A DNA stretch of 7,950 nucleotides from an uncultured Bacillota bacterium (GCA_947383065.1 CANDCB010000038.1:1-7950); one strand, 5' to 3'. Counted from the stretch's first letter, positions 1 through 6,297 are shown. The notes: generated by a model from the letters alone, not told the origin. Numbers and translations: made by a program.

Positions 1-35
1 CGTGACTGGAGTTCAGACGTGTGCTCTTCCGATCT
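1..35 (+). other. Untrimmed Illumina TruSeq adapter (index/P7 side)
   Basis: Bases 2-35 match the 34-nt TruSeq index-side adapter, from GTGACTGGAGTTCAG to GCTCTTCCGATCT. Base 1 would be the last base of the index. This is library DNA and not genome. Native sequence begins at 36, and any open frame crossing this boundary is artificial, including a plus-strand frame that starts at 19. Confidence 0.98.
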
Positions 36-142
36 ACTACATCATAGTAATGAGATAATGTTGATTCTTTCACAAAATATCTCTGAGCATTTAGCCAATT
101 ATATGCACATTCGGCTATTTTTTTTCGTTTTAATAAATTCAT
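36..142 (-). CDS. Tyrosine recombinase (phage-type integrase), N-terminal fragment cut by contig end
   Basis: Only about 35 codons survive before the adapter. The frame starts at the ATG at 142-140, and a stop codon lies two codons upstream (146-148), so the start is well constrained. A weak G-rich site (GGGG) sits about 8 nt upstream. The peptide begins MNLLKRKKIAECAYNWL and continues with FVKESTLSHYYDVV. This pattern, an aromatic/Trp-Leu helix followed by 'VK.ST...Y', is typical of the SAM-like core-binding domain at the N terminus of tyrosine recombinases. The catalytic domain (Arg, His, Tyr) would lie beyond the contig end, so activity cannot be judged. The gene is downstream of the envelope operon and separated from it by a terminator, so it should have its own promoter. 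I see no convincing one, only weak TATATT-type -10 boxes. The family call rests on one short motif region and could be wrong. Confidence 0.6.
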
Positions 143-171
143 TTTTTAAACCCCGTTTTCTTAAATATTTT

Positions 172-212
172 AAGGCATTTAATATAGATAAATTTAAACA
201 GATTTATGCCTT
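172..212. repeat. Inverted repeat upstream of the integrase fragment
   Basis: AAGGCAT (172-178) pairs with ATGCCTT (206-212). An alternative fold stacks GCCTT on an internal ATAAAT/ATTTAT helix with one large bulge. Neither strand has a T-run after the arms, so it does not look like a terminator. It lies 30-70 nt upstream of the putative integrase start, where an operator, leader structure or recombinase site would be expected. No known family is recognised. The rest of 143-313 holds the terminator of the preceding operon and otherwise only AT-rich sequence. Confidence 0.4.
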
Positions 213-290
213 CCTATTAGATTAACTCATTTTTTTTAAAAAATATATTTTAAATAAGAATGACCAACAAAATATTTATAAATTGGATTT

Positions 291-327
291 AAAAAAATTA
301 AAAATCTTTGAACTTAATCAAAGATTT
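291..327 (-). terminator. Intrinsic terminator ending the envelope operon
   Basis: A perfect 10-bp stem, AAATCTTTGA (302-311) with TCAAAGATTT (318-327), encloses a 6-nt loop. On the minus strand it is followed by TTTTT-AA-TTTTTTT. The TAA stop codon of the preceding gene (314-316) lies inside the loop, and the last codons form the first arm. Confidence 0.85.
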
Positions 328-835
328 CAATACCTGTTTTTATTTTAAAACTTGCTATTATATTATCAACACTATCAAGAATTATATCAAAATATTTATT
401 TTCAGCTATATAACTTATAAAAACTAATTTTTCATTTTTCTTGAAGATATAAACTAAAACTTGTTCTTTATCATTTTCATATAAATAAGAATATGCTTCA
501 AATGGTAAATTATTTAAAATTTCTTTATTAATAAGCTTATATTCGGGATTTTGATTTTCTATACTATTAATAAGATCTTCTACTATTTCACTTAATTTAG
601 TATCCATATAATTTTTTTCAAGATTTTTTTCTTGAATATTTATTGTACTTTGACTTTTCTGATGTATCAGTTTTACTTCATTAGTAGCTTTTTTTAATTG
701 CCAAGTACTATCATATGAAAAATTTATATTATCGTTATCGTATGAGTTAATTTTATTTTTAGTTGAATAAGAAATTCCTATTATAATAACAAAACTAATT
801 AATAAAATTATTATTAAATATTTTAAATTTTTCAT
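314..835 (-). CDS. Small membrane-anchored protein, possible PsbP/Mog1-like fold
   Basis: A 173-aa protein of unknown function. Residues 4-23 form one strongly hydrophobic helix after a Lys-containing start (MKNLKYLIIILL), with no lipobox Cys, so it is probably an N-terminal anchor with the rest outside the membrane. The exported part starts with a 'FSYDSTWQL' type motif, then alternates short strands and amphipathic helices, and ends with 'VFISYIAENKYFD' and a final 'ASFKI' strand. This order resembles PsbP/DcrB/Mog1-type domains, in which a 'YP..W' start and an 'sF.i' end are common. The resemblance is by eye and not proven. I chose the ATG at 835 over the one at 844 because AAAGAGATG at 850-842 makes a Shine-Dalgarno site 6 nt before it, and the 844 ATG is part of that site. 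It is the last gene of the operon, 90 nt after the trypsin-fold gene with no terminator between. Confidence 0.7.
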   Translation of the reverse strand: MKNLKYLIIILLISFVIIIGISYSTKNKINSYDNDNINFSYDSTWQLKKATNEVKLIHQKSQSTINIQEKNLEKNYMDTKLSEIVEDLINSIENQNPEYKLINKEILNNLPFEAYSYLYENDKEQVLVYIFKKNEKLVFISYIAENKYFDIILDSVDNIIASFKIKTGIEIFD

Positions 836-841
836 ATTAAA

Positions 842-850
842 CATCTCTTT
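842..850 (-). promoter_or_regulatory. Shine-Dalgarno site deciding the start at 835
   Basis: AAAGAGATG on the minus strand differs from AAGGAGATG by one base and leaves a 6-nt spacer to the ATG at 835. The alternative ATG at 844 overlaps this site and has no spaced Shine-Dalgarno sequence of its own. Confidence 0.55.
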
Positions 851-867
851 CTTTTATTTTTACACCT

Positions 868-912
868 GAATAATTTTTTATAAATTCCTATTTAGAATAT
901 ATTTTTATAAAT
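868..912. repeat. Pair of 18-bp direct repeats between two operon genes
   Basis: Plus-strand copies at 868-885 and 895-912 both begin GAATA and end TTTATAAAT. They agree at 16 of 18 positions, with a 27-bp period. The sequence is almost all A and T, so chance similarity is a real possibility. No clear promoter or terminator is visible in the 836-925 gap. Confidence 0.35.
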
Positions 913-925
913 TGTACTTTTATAC

Positions 926-2518
926 CTAAATTTCAATAATTAAAATAATTAAATAATTTAGATTATCTTTTACGATAATTTTATACTCGTTATTAATATA
1001 TATTTTTTTAAATTTATCTTCATAAGTTAATTGAAAGCCAGAATTGGCTAATTCTTCAATGTAGTCTGATATTAGATATAAAGAATCTATCATATTATCG
1101 GTATTATTTTTATATCTTAAACTTAAGATATTATCAGTATAATAAGATTTTATAAGTGGCAATGATATTTTGTTTTCTAAATCACCTATAGATTTAAATT
1201 TATCCCATACTCTATCTTCAATTTTATTATCTTTTTGTTCTTCTTCTATATTTTCATAAAAATTAGTTTTAAAAGTCTCTAAACTAGTGAAATTTATTTC
1301 ATTAAAATTTTTTTCAATTAATATTTTTTGGATTTTATTTAAATAATTAGTACTATTAGCATAAGATAAATCAGAATTAAGTAAATCTTGGGTATTTATT
1401 CCGATTACTTCTCCAGCTTCATTAAATAATGAGGAACCAATATCACTTTCATTTAGTAATAATAGATTTTTTAAACGACCATTATTTTGTGATAAATAAG
1501 TTCCATAGCTAATACTAAAGCCACTATTAACTTTACTATTTATCATGAAAAGAGGTGTATTTTCTTTTAAATTTAGTGAATTTCCTAGTTTAACTTTTTG
1601 ACCAAATTCTTTTGTAGTTTTTAGTAAAACGATATCATAATCAGTTTGAAGGGCAACAATTCCTTCAATATCGTATGTATTACCTAATGAATCATTAATA
1701 TAAATATAATTACTATTAACTAAAAATTGTTTAAATAAGTTCCAAGAAGTAACAATTATTCCTTCTCTTAAAATAAAACCACTACCATAACCGTTTAAGC
1801 CATTTTGTTTCATTCCTGTTATTTGAATGACCGAAGATTTATTAGAATTATATAAATTATTTAATAAAGTTTCATCAATAGTAACTTTCTCTTTGCCAAG
1901 TGATAATTTATTAAAAGTACCACCAATTATGTTACCATTATCCTCATTTTTTTGAATATTATTAAAATAATTTTCTAAGTCATCATTTATTGTAAGCCAT
2001 GGATAATATAGTTTGTATTCATCATTATTATCTTTTTTTAACCAAAAAGCTAATATAACATCTTTTATTCCTTTATTTGTTTTGCAATCATCTAAATAAG
2101 CAAAAACCATAATGTCTTTTTCTGTCTCGGCTGTTTTTATATCTTTAATTTTGGTGTTTTCTATATTATGTTCTTTTAATTTATCTAAATATAAATCGAT
2201 AGCTAAACTTCCTGTTAAAGTATCAAAACCATTAGTTTTACTAATGTAAAGATAATTTGTTAAACTTTTCTTTTTATCATCAATATTATCTTGGTTTAAT
2301 GATATTTTTACTAGATTGCGAGCTAAGGGAATAATATTTTCTTGATTTATAATTGTTTTATCAAAGTCTTCAATATCTATTGCGTAACTTTTATCTATAG
2401 AGTTTTGGATATTTTCTAATTTGTTATTGATATTTATTTTGTCTATATCTATAGTAAAAGCTAAAGTTTTTGTCATAAAAATACTAAATATAATTAAAAA
2501 ATATATTATTTTTTTCAT
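926..2518 (-). CDS. Secreted trypsin/HtrA-fold protein lacking catalytic His and Ser (pseudoprotease)
   Basis: 530 aa. Residues 1-20 are a Sec-type signal peptide (KK, hydrophobic core, KTLA before F21). Residues 21-220 are an exported domain I do not recognise. Residues about 222-400 follow the HtrA/trypsin-like layout: GYGSGFIL (243-250), IIVTSWNLF (254-262), DYDIVLLK (293-300), then SDIGSSLFN and GEVIGINT (358-376). In active relatives these read 'GSGfI', 'vTN.HV', 'D.A.l' and 'GNSGGPL...G.viGI'. Here the His position is Asn260 and the nucleophile Ser is Ile360, while Asp295 remains. Residues 400-530 are an unrecognised C-terminal domain with no PDZ-like motif that I can see. The start is firm: AAGGAGG sits 5 nt upstream and overlaps the stop of the gene before it, implying translational coupling. 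Proteolysis is unlikely; binding or scaffolding of a partner, perhaps the co-encoded metallopeptidase, is an inference. Confidence 0.75.
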   Translation of the reverse strand: MKKIIYFLIIFSIFMTKTLAFTIDIDKININNKLENIQNSIDKSYAIDIEDFDKTIINQENIIPLARNLVKISLNQDNIDDKKKSLTNYLYISKTNGFDTLTGSLAIDLYLDKLKEHNIENTKIKDIKTAETEKDIMVFAYLDDCKTNKGIKDVILAFWLKKDNNDEYKLYYPWLTINDDLENYFNNIQKNEDNGNIIGGTFNKLSLGKEKVTIDETLLNNLYNSNKSSVIQITGMKQNGLNGYGSGFILREGIIVTSWNLFKQFLVNSNYIYINDSLGNTYDIEGIVALQTDYDIVLLKTTKEFGQKVKLGNSLNLKENTPLFMINSKVNSGFSISYGTYLSQNNGRLKNLLLLNESDIGSSLFNEAGEVIGINTQDLLNSDLSYANSTNYLNKIQKILIEKNFNEINFTSLETFKTNFYENIEEEQKDNKIEDRVWDKFKSIGDLENKISLPLIKSYYTDNILSLRYKNNTDNMIDSLYLISDYIEELANSGFQLTYEDKFKKIYINNEYKIIVKDNLNYLIILIIEI

Positions 2519-2523
2519 TCGAT

Positions 2524-2530
2524 CCTCCTT
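2524..2530 (-). promoter_or_regulatory. Shine-Dalgarno site overlapping the upstream stop codon
   Basis: The minus strand reads TAAGGAGGATCGAATG. The first gene's TAA stop (2531-2529) overlaps the AAGGAGG site of the next gene, whose ATG is at 2518. This arrangement usually means that ribosomes ending one gene reinitiate on the next, so the two products are probably made in a fixed ratio. Confidence 0.75.
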
Positions 2531-4025
2531 ATAATTTTTGTTCTAAAACATTAACAATACAAATACTAGAATAATTAGCGTTAGAGCCATTTAAGTAAAC
2601 GTCATGAAATGCTTCAGCAATTGTTTCATCATAAATATAAGATCCTTTATTATTTTTGGCAATAGCGTAAGTAGAAATATTTTGTCGGAATTGATTAAAT
2701 GAAATATTAGGATTAGTTTCTTTATATTTGTTATAAGCCTCAACAAGTATTTTGTAACTAAATGTACCAGCATTAAAATCATCATAAACCTTATATAAGA
2801 TATTTGAATTACTAACTTTAATAAAATTTAATTGTTTAGATTCGTAATTATTTAATAATGCTATATAAGATAAATAATGGCCAAATTCATGGGCAACTGT
2901 ACTACTTCTTGTAGCATTTTTGGGAAAATAACCACTTTTTGATCCATAGTCAACTGATGATTTAATTTTAGAATTATTTAAGAAGTATTTAGCATTTAAA
3001 AGAATTTGTGTTTTTACAGCAACTGGATATCCTGAAGTTGTATTACTGACAGCAAATGTAAAAATTGGCATGAAGGCGGCGATATACGTTTGATTATTTT
3101 CAACATTAGCTAAGGTTAAATTAGTTAAATAATTTCTAGCTGTTGGGTATTTTTCATATATATATTTTACGACATTAACTAGTTCTTTGGCAAATTCTTC
3201 ATCCATCTCACAAAGATTAACAGCTGTTATTCCGTAATTTTCAATTATTTCATTTTCTAATTTTATAATGTTAGCAGGACATTTGCTTTTTTGTTTAACA
3301 CTATCACTAGCAATTAATTTAGCTACTTCATTATTATTATGAATTGTAAATTGTTTTGTGTATTGATTATCATATACAATAGATGTAATTCCTTGCGTAC
3401 TATTTTGAGTTGTCTGACCAGATTTAGATACTCCTGTATATTTAGACATTTCATTTTCTATATTGGCATTTGATGAATTACTTGATACTTTATTTTCATT
3501 AGATTCGTGAAAATAGTAATTTCCATTAACTCTATTTTGTGGTCCTTTAATAACTAATAAAATAGCTAAAATCCAGACTGTAATTACTCCTAAATAGGCA
3601 AAAACATTTAGAAAATTAAAAGATTTTTTTGAAGTTTTTTTATCAATACTAACAACGTTTATAAAAGCTTCTTTTTCGGTCTTTTTATCATCTTCTTTTT
3701 CGATGATTGAATTTACTAGAGGACTTATATAATGTTTTTTGGAATTTTGTTCAAATTTTTCTAATTCTTTTTCTTTAGCTTCTTTGTAATCAATATAATT
3801 ATTATAATTATTTAAATAAATATCTTTTTTGGGAGTTTTTTTACTAAATTTTATAAATGCTCCTTTACTAACTGTCCCGCCAACTAAAGAAGATGAATCA
3901 GGTTCATTTATTTTACTATGGATATTTTTACTTACTTCGCCAATATTTTTAGGTAAAGATTCTCCACAGTATGGGCAAATAGTTAGTTGATTTAATATAT
4001 CTTTTTGACATTTGGGACATTTCAT
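2529..4025 (-). CDS. Zinc-ribbon, membrane-anchored HEFGH metallopeptidase (gluzincin-like)
   Basis: 498 aa in three parts. Residues 3-20 are a zinc ribbon with Cys pairs 3/6 and 17/20 (CPKC...CPYC). Residues 21-137 are a Lys/Glu-rich, probably disordered cytoplasmic linker. Residues about 138-160 form a single membrane helix preceded by KKTSKK, which predicts N terminus inside and C terminus outside. After a Ser/Asn-rich stalk (170-215), residues about 220-498 carry a zinc peptidase signature: STVAHEFGHYLSY with His379, Glu380 and His383, then DETIAEAFHD, where Glu471 is the likely third zinc ligand. HEFGH followed later by 'E..AEAF' is also seen in the anthrax lethal factor catalytic domain and related zincins. 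C249 and C272 could form a disulfide. The start is supported by GGAGG 7 nt upstream. It is the first gene of a three-gene operon. An active extracellular peptidase tethered to the cell is likely; the substrate is unknown, and no close named family is recognised. Confidence 0.75.
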   Translation of the reverse strand: MKCPKCQKDILNQLTICPYCGESLPKNIGEVSKNIHSKINEPDSSSLVGGTVSKGAFIKFSKKTPKKDIYLNNYNNYIDYKEAKEKELEKFEQNSKKHYISPLVNSIIEKEDDKKTEKEAFINVVSIDKKTSKKSFNFLNVFAYLGVITVWILAILLVIKGPQNRVNGNYYFHESNENKVSSNSSNANIENEMSKYTGVSKSGQTTQNSTQGITSIVYDNQYTKQFTIHNNNEVAKLIASDSVKQKSKCPANIIKLENEIIENYGITAVNLCEMDEEFAKELVNVVKYIYEKYPTARNYLTNLTLANVENNQTYIAAFMPIFTFAVSNTTSGYPVAVKTQILLNAKYFLNNSKIKSSVDYGSKSGYFPKNATRSSTVAHEFGHYLSYIALLNNYESKQLNFIKVSNSNILYKVYDDFNAGTFSYKILVEAYNKYKETNPNISFNQFRQNISTYAIAKNNKGSYIYDETIAEAFHDVYLNGSNANYSSICIVNVLEQKL

Positions 4026-4093
4026 TTTTATACCTCCATATTTGTAAGGACTTAAAAATTATCTTTTATAGAACTATTTTTACTTATGATTTA

Positions 4094-4122
4094 ATTATAA
4101 CATGTATATTTTAAGATGTGAA
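4094..4122 (-). promoter_or_regulatory. Sigma-A type promoter of the envelope operon
   Basis: The minus strand carries TTCACA (4122-4117, 5 of 6 matches to TTGACA), a 17-nt spacer, and a perfect TATAAT (4099-4094) with the extended TG motif (TGTTATAAT). Transcription should start near 4087, giving a leader of about 60 nt before the ATG at 4025. It is the best promoter in the window. Confidence 0.8.
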
Positions 4123-4175
4123 TTGAAGAAGTAAATATTTGTAACTTATTATAAAATTATGAAAGTTAAAATTAA

Positions 4176-4207
4176 AAGCAATATTAAAATTAATAATATT
4201 ATTGCTT
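4176..4207. repeat. AT-rich inverted repeat in the miaB-peptidase intergenic region
   Basis: AAGCAATA (4176-4183) pairs with TATTGCTT (4200-4207), and internal AATATTA/TAATATT can pair as an alternative. On the minus strand it is followed by TTAATTTT, so it could act as a weak backup terminator for miaB. The rest of 4026-4324 (299 bp) holds the operon promoter and leader and the miaB terminator. I see no gene there with a credible start. Confidence 0.3.
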
Positions 4208-4242
4208 GAATTTTATTGTAAAAGGATATTTTTATATAAGTT

Positions 4243-4272
4243 AAAAACCGATAAATTGCTCTATCGGTTTTT
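4243..4272 (-). terminator. Intrinsic terminator after miaB
   Basis: An 11-bp perfect stem, AAAAACCGATA (4243-4253) with TATCGGTTTTT (4262-4272), encloses an 8-nt loop. It lies 52 nt past the miaB stop. Five Ts end the stem on either strand, so it could work in both directions, but only the minus strand has an upstream gene here. Confidence 0.75.
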
Positions 4273-4324
4273 GATTCAAGACTAGTGCTGTCTTATTTAA
4301 CTATAATTAAGTTATTTTATATTT

Positions 4325-5731
4325 TTATAATGCTTTACCATCTAAACTAAAACTTTTAGCATCGGTAATTAAAACATTTATTATTTGGCCTATTTTATCT
4401 TGAGCATTAGTTACGTTAACTAATTTCATTGTATCAGTATAGCCAAATACTTTAGTACTATCTTTTTCACTTATACCTTCAATTAAAACAGGAACAGTTT
4501 TATTTAAATATTTTTGATTGGCTTTTAAACTATAACTATTAACTATTTCATTTAACTTTTTTAAACGTTCTTCTTTTACTTGATATGGTATTTTATCATC
4601 TATTCTGGCTGCGGGAGTACCGACCCTGGGACTATATATAAATGTAAAAGCACTATCATATTGACAAGTTTTTACCACATCTAAAGTTTCTGTAAAATCG
4701 TTATCAGATTCATTAGGAAAACCAACTATAATATCAGTAGTAATAGAACAATTTGGAATTCTTTCTTTAATTTTTCTATAAAGTTCTAAATATTCTTCTT
4801 TTGTATATCTTCGTCCCATTAATCTTAAAATTTTTGTTGACCCTGATTGAAGGGGAAGATGAATATAAGGCATTATATTATCATATTTAGCAATTACTTC
4901 TATCATTTCGTCTGTAAAGTCCCATGGATGTGATGTTACAAAACGCAAACGAGATATTCCTGTTTTACTAACTGCTTTTAATAGTTCTGCAAATGATAAT
5001 TCATCTTTTAGTTCTTTACCATAGGCATTAACATTTTGACCTAATAAAGTTACTTCTTTATAACCTTTTTTTACTAAGTCTTCAACTTCTTTAATTATCT
5101 CACTGCTTTTACGACTTCTTTGTTTTCCTCTAGTATAAGGAACTATACAATAAGTACAAAATTTATCACAACCATATTGAATATTAACCCAGGCTTTTAT
5201 ATTAGAATCTCTTTTATAACTTATATTCTCATAAACATTTCCTTCACATGAATAAACTTCAATGTTTTGTTTATTATTTCTAGATAATAATAAATCCTGT
5301 AATTGATAAATATTATGTGTACCAAAAACAATATCAACATATGGATGTTTTTTTATTAAATCATCAACAACATTTTCTTCTTGAGCCATACAGCCGCAAA
5401 TACCAATAATTAAATTAGGATTATTTTTTTCTTTTTCATGTTTACAACGACCTAAAAAGCCATATAACTTATCATGGGCATTTTCTCTTATAGCACAAGT
5501 ATTTAAAATAACAACATCTGCATGTTCTATTTTTTCTGTTTCTTCAAAACCTAATGATTCTAAACGGGCTTTAATTTCCTCACTATCATGAACATTCATT
5601 TGACAACCATAAGTTTTTAAAAAATACTTTTTTCCTATAAATGATTGTTTATTATAAGACTGTTCTAAATAAATGTAATCAACTTCTTTTGTAGTTCTAA
5701 TTTTAGCATCATTTAAATTTGGTAAGTTCAC
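4325..5731 (-). CDS. miaB: tRNA-2-methylthio-N6-dimethylallyladenosine synthase
   Basis: MiaB is a radical-SAM enzyme that adds a methylthio group to N6-isopentenyladenosine at position 37 of tRNAs reading UNN codons, improving decoding accuracy. The 468-aa protein has the full family layout. An N-terminal UPF0004 domain carries Cys43 (TYGCQMN), Cys79 (NTCAIRENA) and Cys114 (GCMAQ) for the auxiliary 4Fe-4S cluster. The radical-SAM core has YGCDKFCTYC with Cys188, 192 and 195, followed by VPYTRGKQRSR. The C-terminal TRAM domain spans about 405-468. The NTCAIRENA and RGKQRSR motifs favour MiaB over the relatives MtaB and RimO. The start is a GTG at 5731 with GGAAGAAG 9 nt upstream, and a promoter places the RNA start only about 20 nt before it, so a longer protein is unlikely. 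The next in-frame Met is residue 45, inside the conserved domain. It appears to be a single-gene transcript. Confidence 0.95.
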   Translation of the reverse strand: MNLPNLNDAKIRTTKEVDYIYLEQSYNKQSFIGKKYFLKTYGCQMNVHDSEEIKARLESLGFEETEKIEHADVVILNTCAIRENAHDKLYGFLGRCKHEKEKNNPNLIIGICGCMAQEENVVDDLIKKHPYVDIVFGTHNIYQLQDLLLSRNNKQNIEVYSCEGNVYENISYKRDSNIKAWVNIQYGCDKFCTYCIVPYTRGKQRSRKSSEIIKEVEDLVKKGYKEVTLLGQNVNAYGKELKDELSFAELLKAVSKTGISRLRFVTSHPWDFTDEMIEVIAKYDNIMPYIHLPLQSGSTKILRLMGRRYTKEEYLELYRKIKERIPNCSITTDIIVGFPNESDNDFTETLDVVKTCQYDSAFTFIYSPRVGTPAARIDDKIPYQVKEERLKKLNEIVNSYSLKANQKYLNKTVPVLIEGISEKDSTKVFGYTDTMKLVNVTNAQDKIGQIINVLITDAKSFSLDGKAL

Positions 5732-5756
5732 TTCTTATCACTTCTTCCAATTACCA

Positions 5757-5765
5757 ATTATAACA
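5757..5765 (-). promoter_or_regulatory. Extended -10 promoter of miaB
   Basis: TGTTATAAT on the minus strand is a perfect TATAAT with the TG extension. The -35 position (17 nt upstream) is only TTTTTT, which is the tail of the preceding terminator, so the extended -10 probably carries recognition. The expected start near 5750 leaves a leader of about 20 nt containing the Shine-Dalgarno site. Confidence 0.65.
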
Positions 5766-5777
5766 GAAGTTAATTAT

Positions 5778-5801
5778 AAAAAAAAGGCTTAATAGCCTTT
5801 T
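5778..5801 (-). terminator. Intrinsic terminator overlapping the dCMP deaminase stop codon
   Basis: A perfect 8-bp stem, AAAAGGCT (5782-5789) with AGCCTTTT (5794-5801), encloses a 4-nt loop and is followed on the minus strand by eight Ts (5785-5778, partly inside the stem). The stop codon TAA (5789-5791) sits at the loop, and the last codons form the first arm. Confidence 0.85.
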
Positions 5802-6277
5802 ATTCCTTCTAATGATTCATCATTGTCAATATATTCTTTTACTTTTATATGACGATATTCAGTTTTGTTATCTCTTATGTAAATATCTTTTATACCAGCA
5901 TTTATAATCATTCTTTTACATAAGCTGCATGGATTAGATTTTTCTACATAAGTACCATCATTATAATTGATTCCTACTAAAAATAAAGTACTGTCAATCA
6001 TTTGAGATCTTCTAGCTGATATTATTGCATTTTGCTCTGCATGAACACTGCGGCATAGTTCATAACGTTCTCCTCTTGGAACGTTTAATTTTTCTCTAGT
6101 ACAATACTTTAAATCACAACAATTTTTTCTTTCTCTTGGTGCTCCTACAAAACCAGTGGAGATTATTTCATCATTTTTAACAATGATTGCTCCGAAATTT
6201 CTTCTTAAGCATGTTCCGCGTTCCGCTACGGTTTCTGCTATATCAAGATAATAATTAATTTTATCAACTCTACACAT
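5789..6277 (-). CDS. dCMP deaminase (ComEB-type cytidine/deoxycytidylate deaminase)
   Basis: Converts dCMP to dUMP in the cytoplasm, feeding thymidylate synthesis. The 162-aa protein has the zinc-dependent deaminase signature: SVHAEQNAI with His79 (zinc ligand) and Glu81 (proton shuttle), and NPCSLCKRMIINAG with zinc ligands Cys117 and Cys120. The N-terminal 'ERGTCLRRNFGAIIV' and the Cys-rich stretch 53-75 before HAE are typical of deoxycytidylate deaminases and not of tRNA adenosine or guanine deaminases. In Bacillus subtilis the homologue is ComEB, encoded in a competence operon, but no competence gene is nearby here. I start at ATG 6277. The frame could extend to a GTG at 6286, but that codon lies inside the Shine-Dalgarno sequence AGAAGGTGG, which is spaced 5 nt from the ATG. 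It has its own promoter and terminator, so it appears monocistronic. Confidence 0.93.
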   Translation of the reverse strand: MCRVDKINYYLDIAETVAERGTCLRRNFGAIIVKNDEIISTGFVGAPRERKNCCDLKYCTREKLNVPRGERYELCRSVHAEQNAIISARRSQMIDSTLFLVGINYNDGTYVEKSNPCSLCKRMIINAGIKDIYIRDNKTEYRHIKVKEYIDNDESLEGIKGY

Positions 6278-6282
6278 TACTA

Positions 6283-6291
6283 CCACCTTCT
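6283..6291 (-). promoter_or_regulatory. Shine-Dalgarno site deciding the dCMP deaminase start
   Basis: AGAAGGTGG ends 5 nt before the ATG at 6277. The in-frame GTG at 6286-6284 is the last part of this site, so it cannot be served by it. The ATG start is therefore preferred. Confidence 0.8.
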
Positions 6292-6297
6292 ATTTAA

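Noticed and set aside
19..225. Plus-strand 68-codon open frame at the left end
   Set aside because: It starts inside the adapter and runs opposite to all genes. The minus strand of the same stretch encodes the integrase-like peptide.
2591..2785. Minus-strand 64-codon frame inside the metallopeptidase gene
   Set aside because: A shifted-frame shadow over the conserved DETIAEAF end of the peptidase domain, with no start signal of its own.
4159..4209. Plus-strand 16-codon ATG frame in the intergenic region
   Set aside because: No Shine-Dalgarno site or promoter, and the coding content is only AT-rich repeats forming the inverted repeat.
4149..4292. Minus-strand open frame of 47 codons ending in about 20 hydrophobic residues, suggestive of a small membrane peptide
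   Set aside because: It has no ATG, GTG or TTG with a Shine-Dalgarno site ahead of the hydrophobic part, and it runs through the miaB terminator. AT-rich ATA/TTA runs give such peptides by chance.
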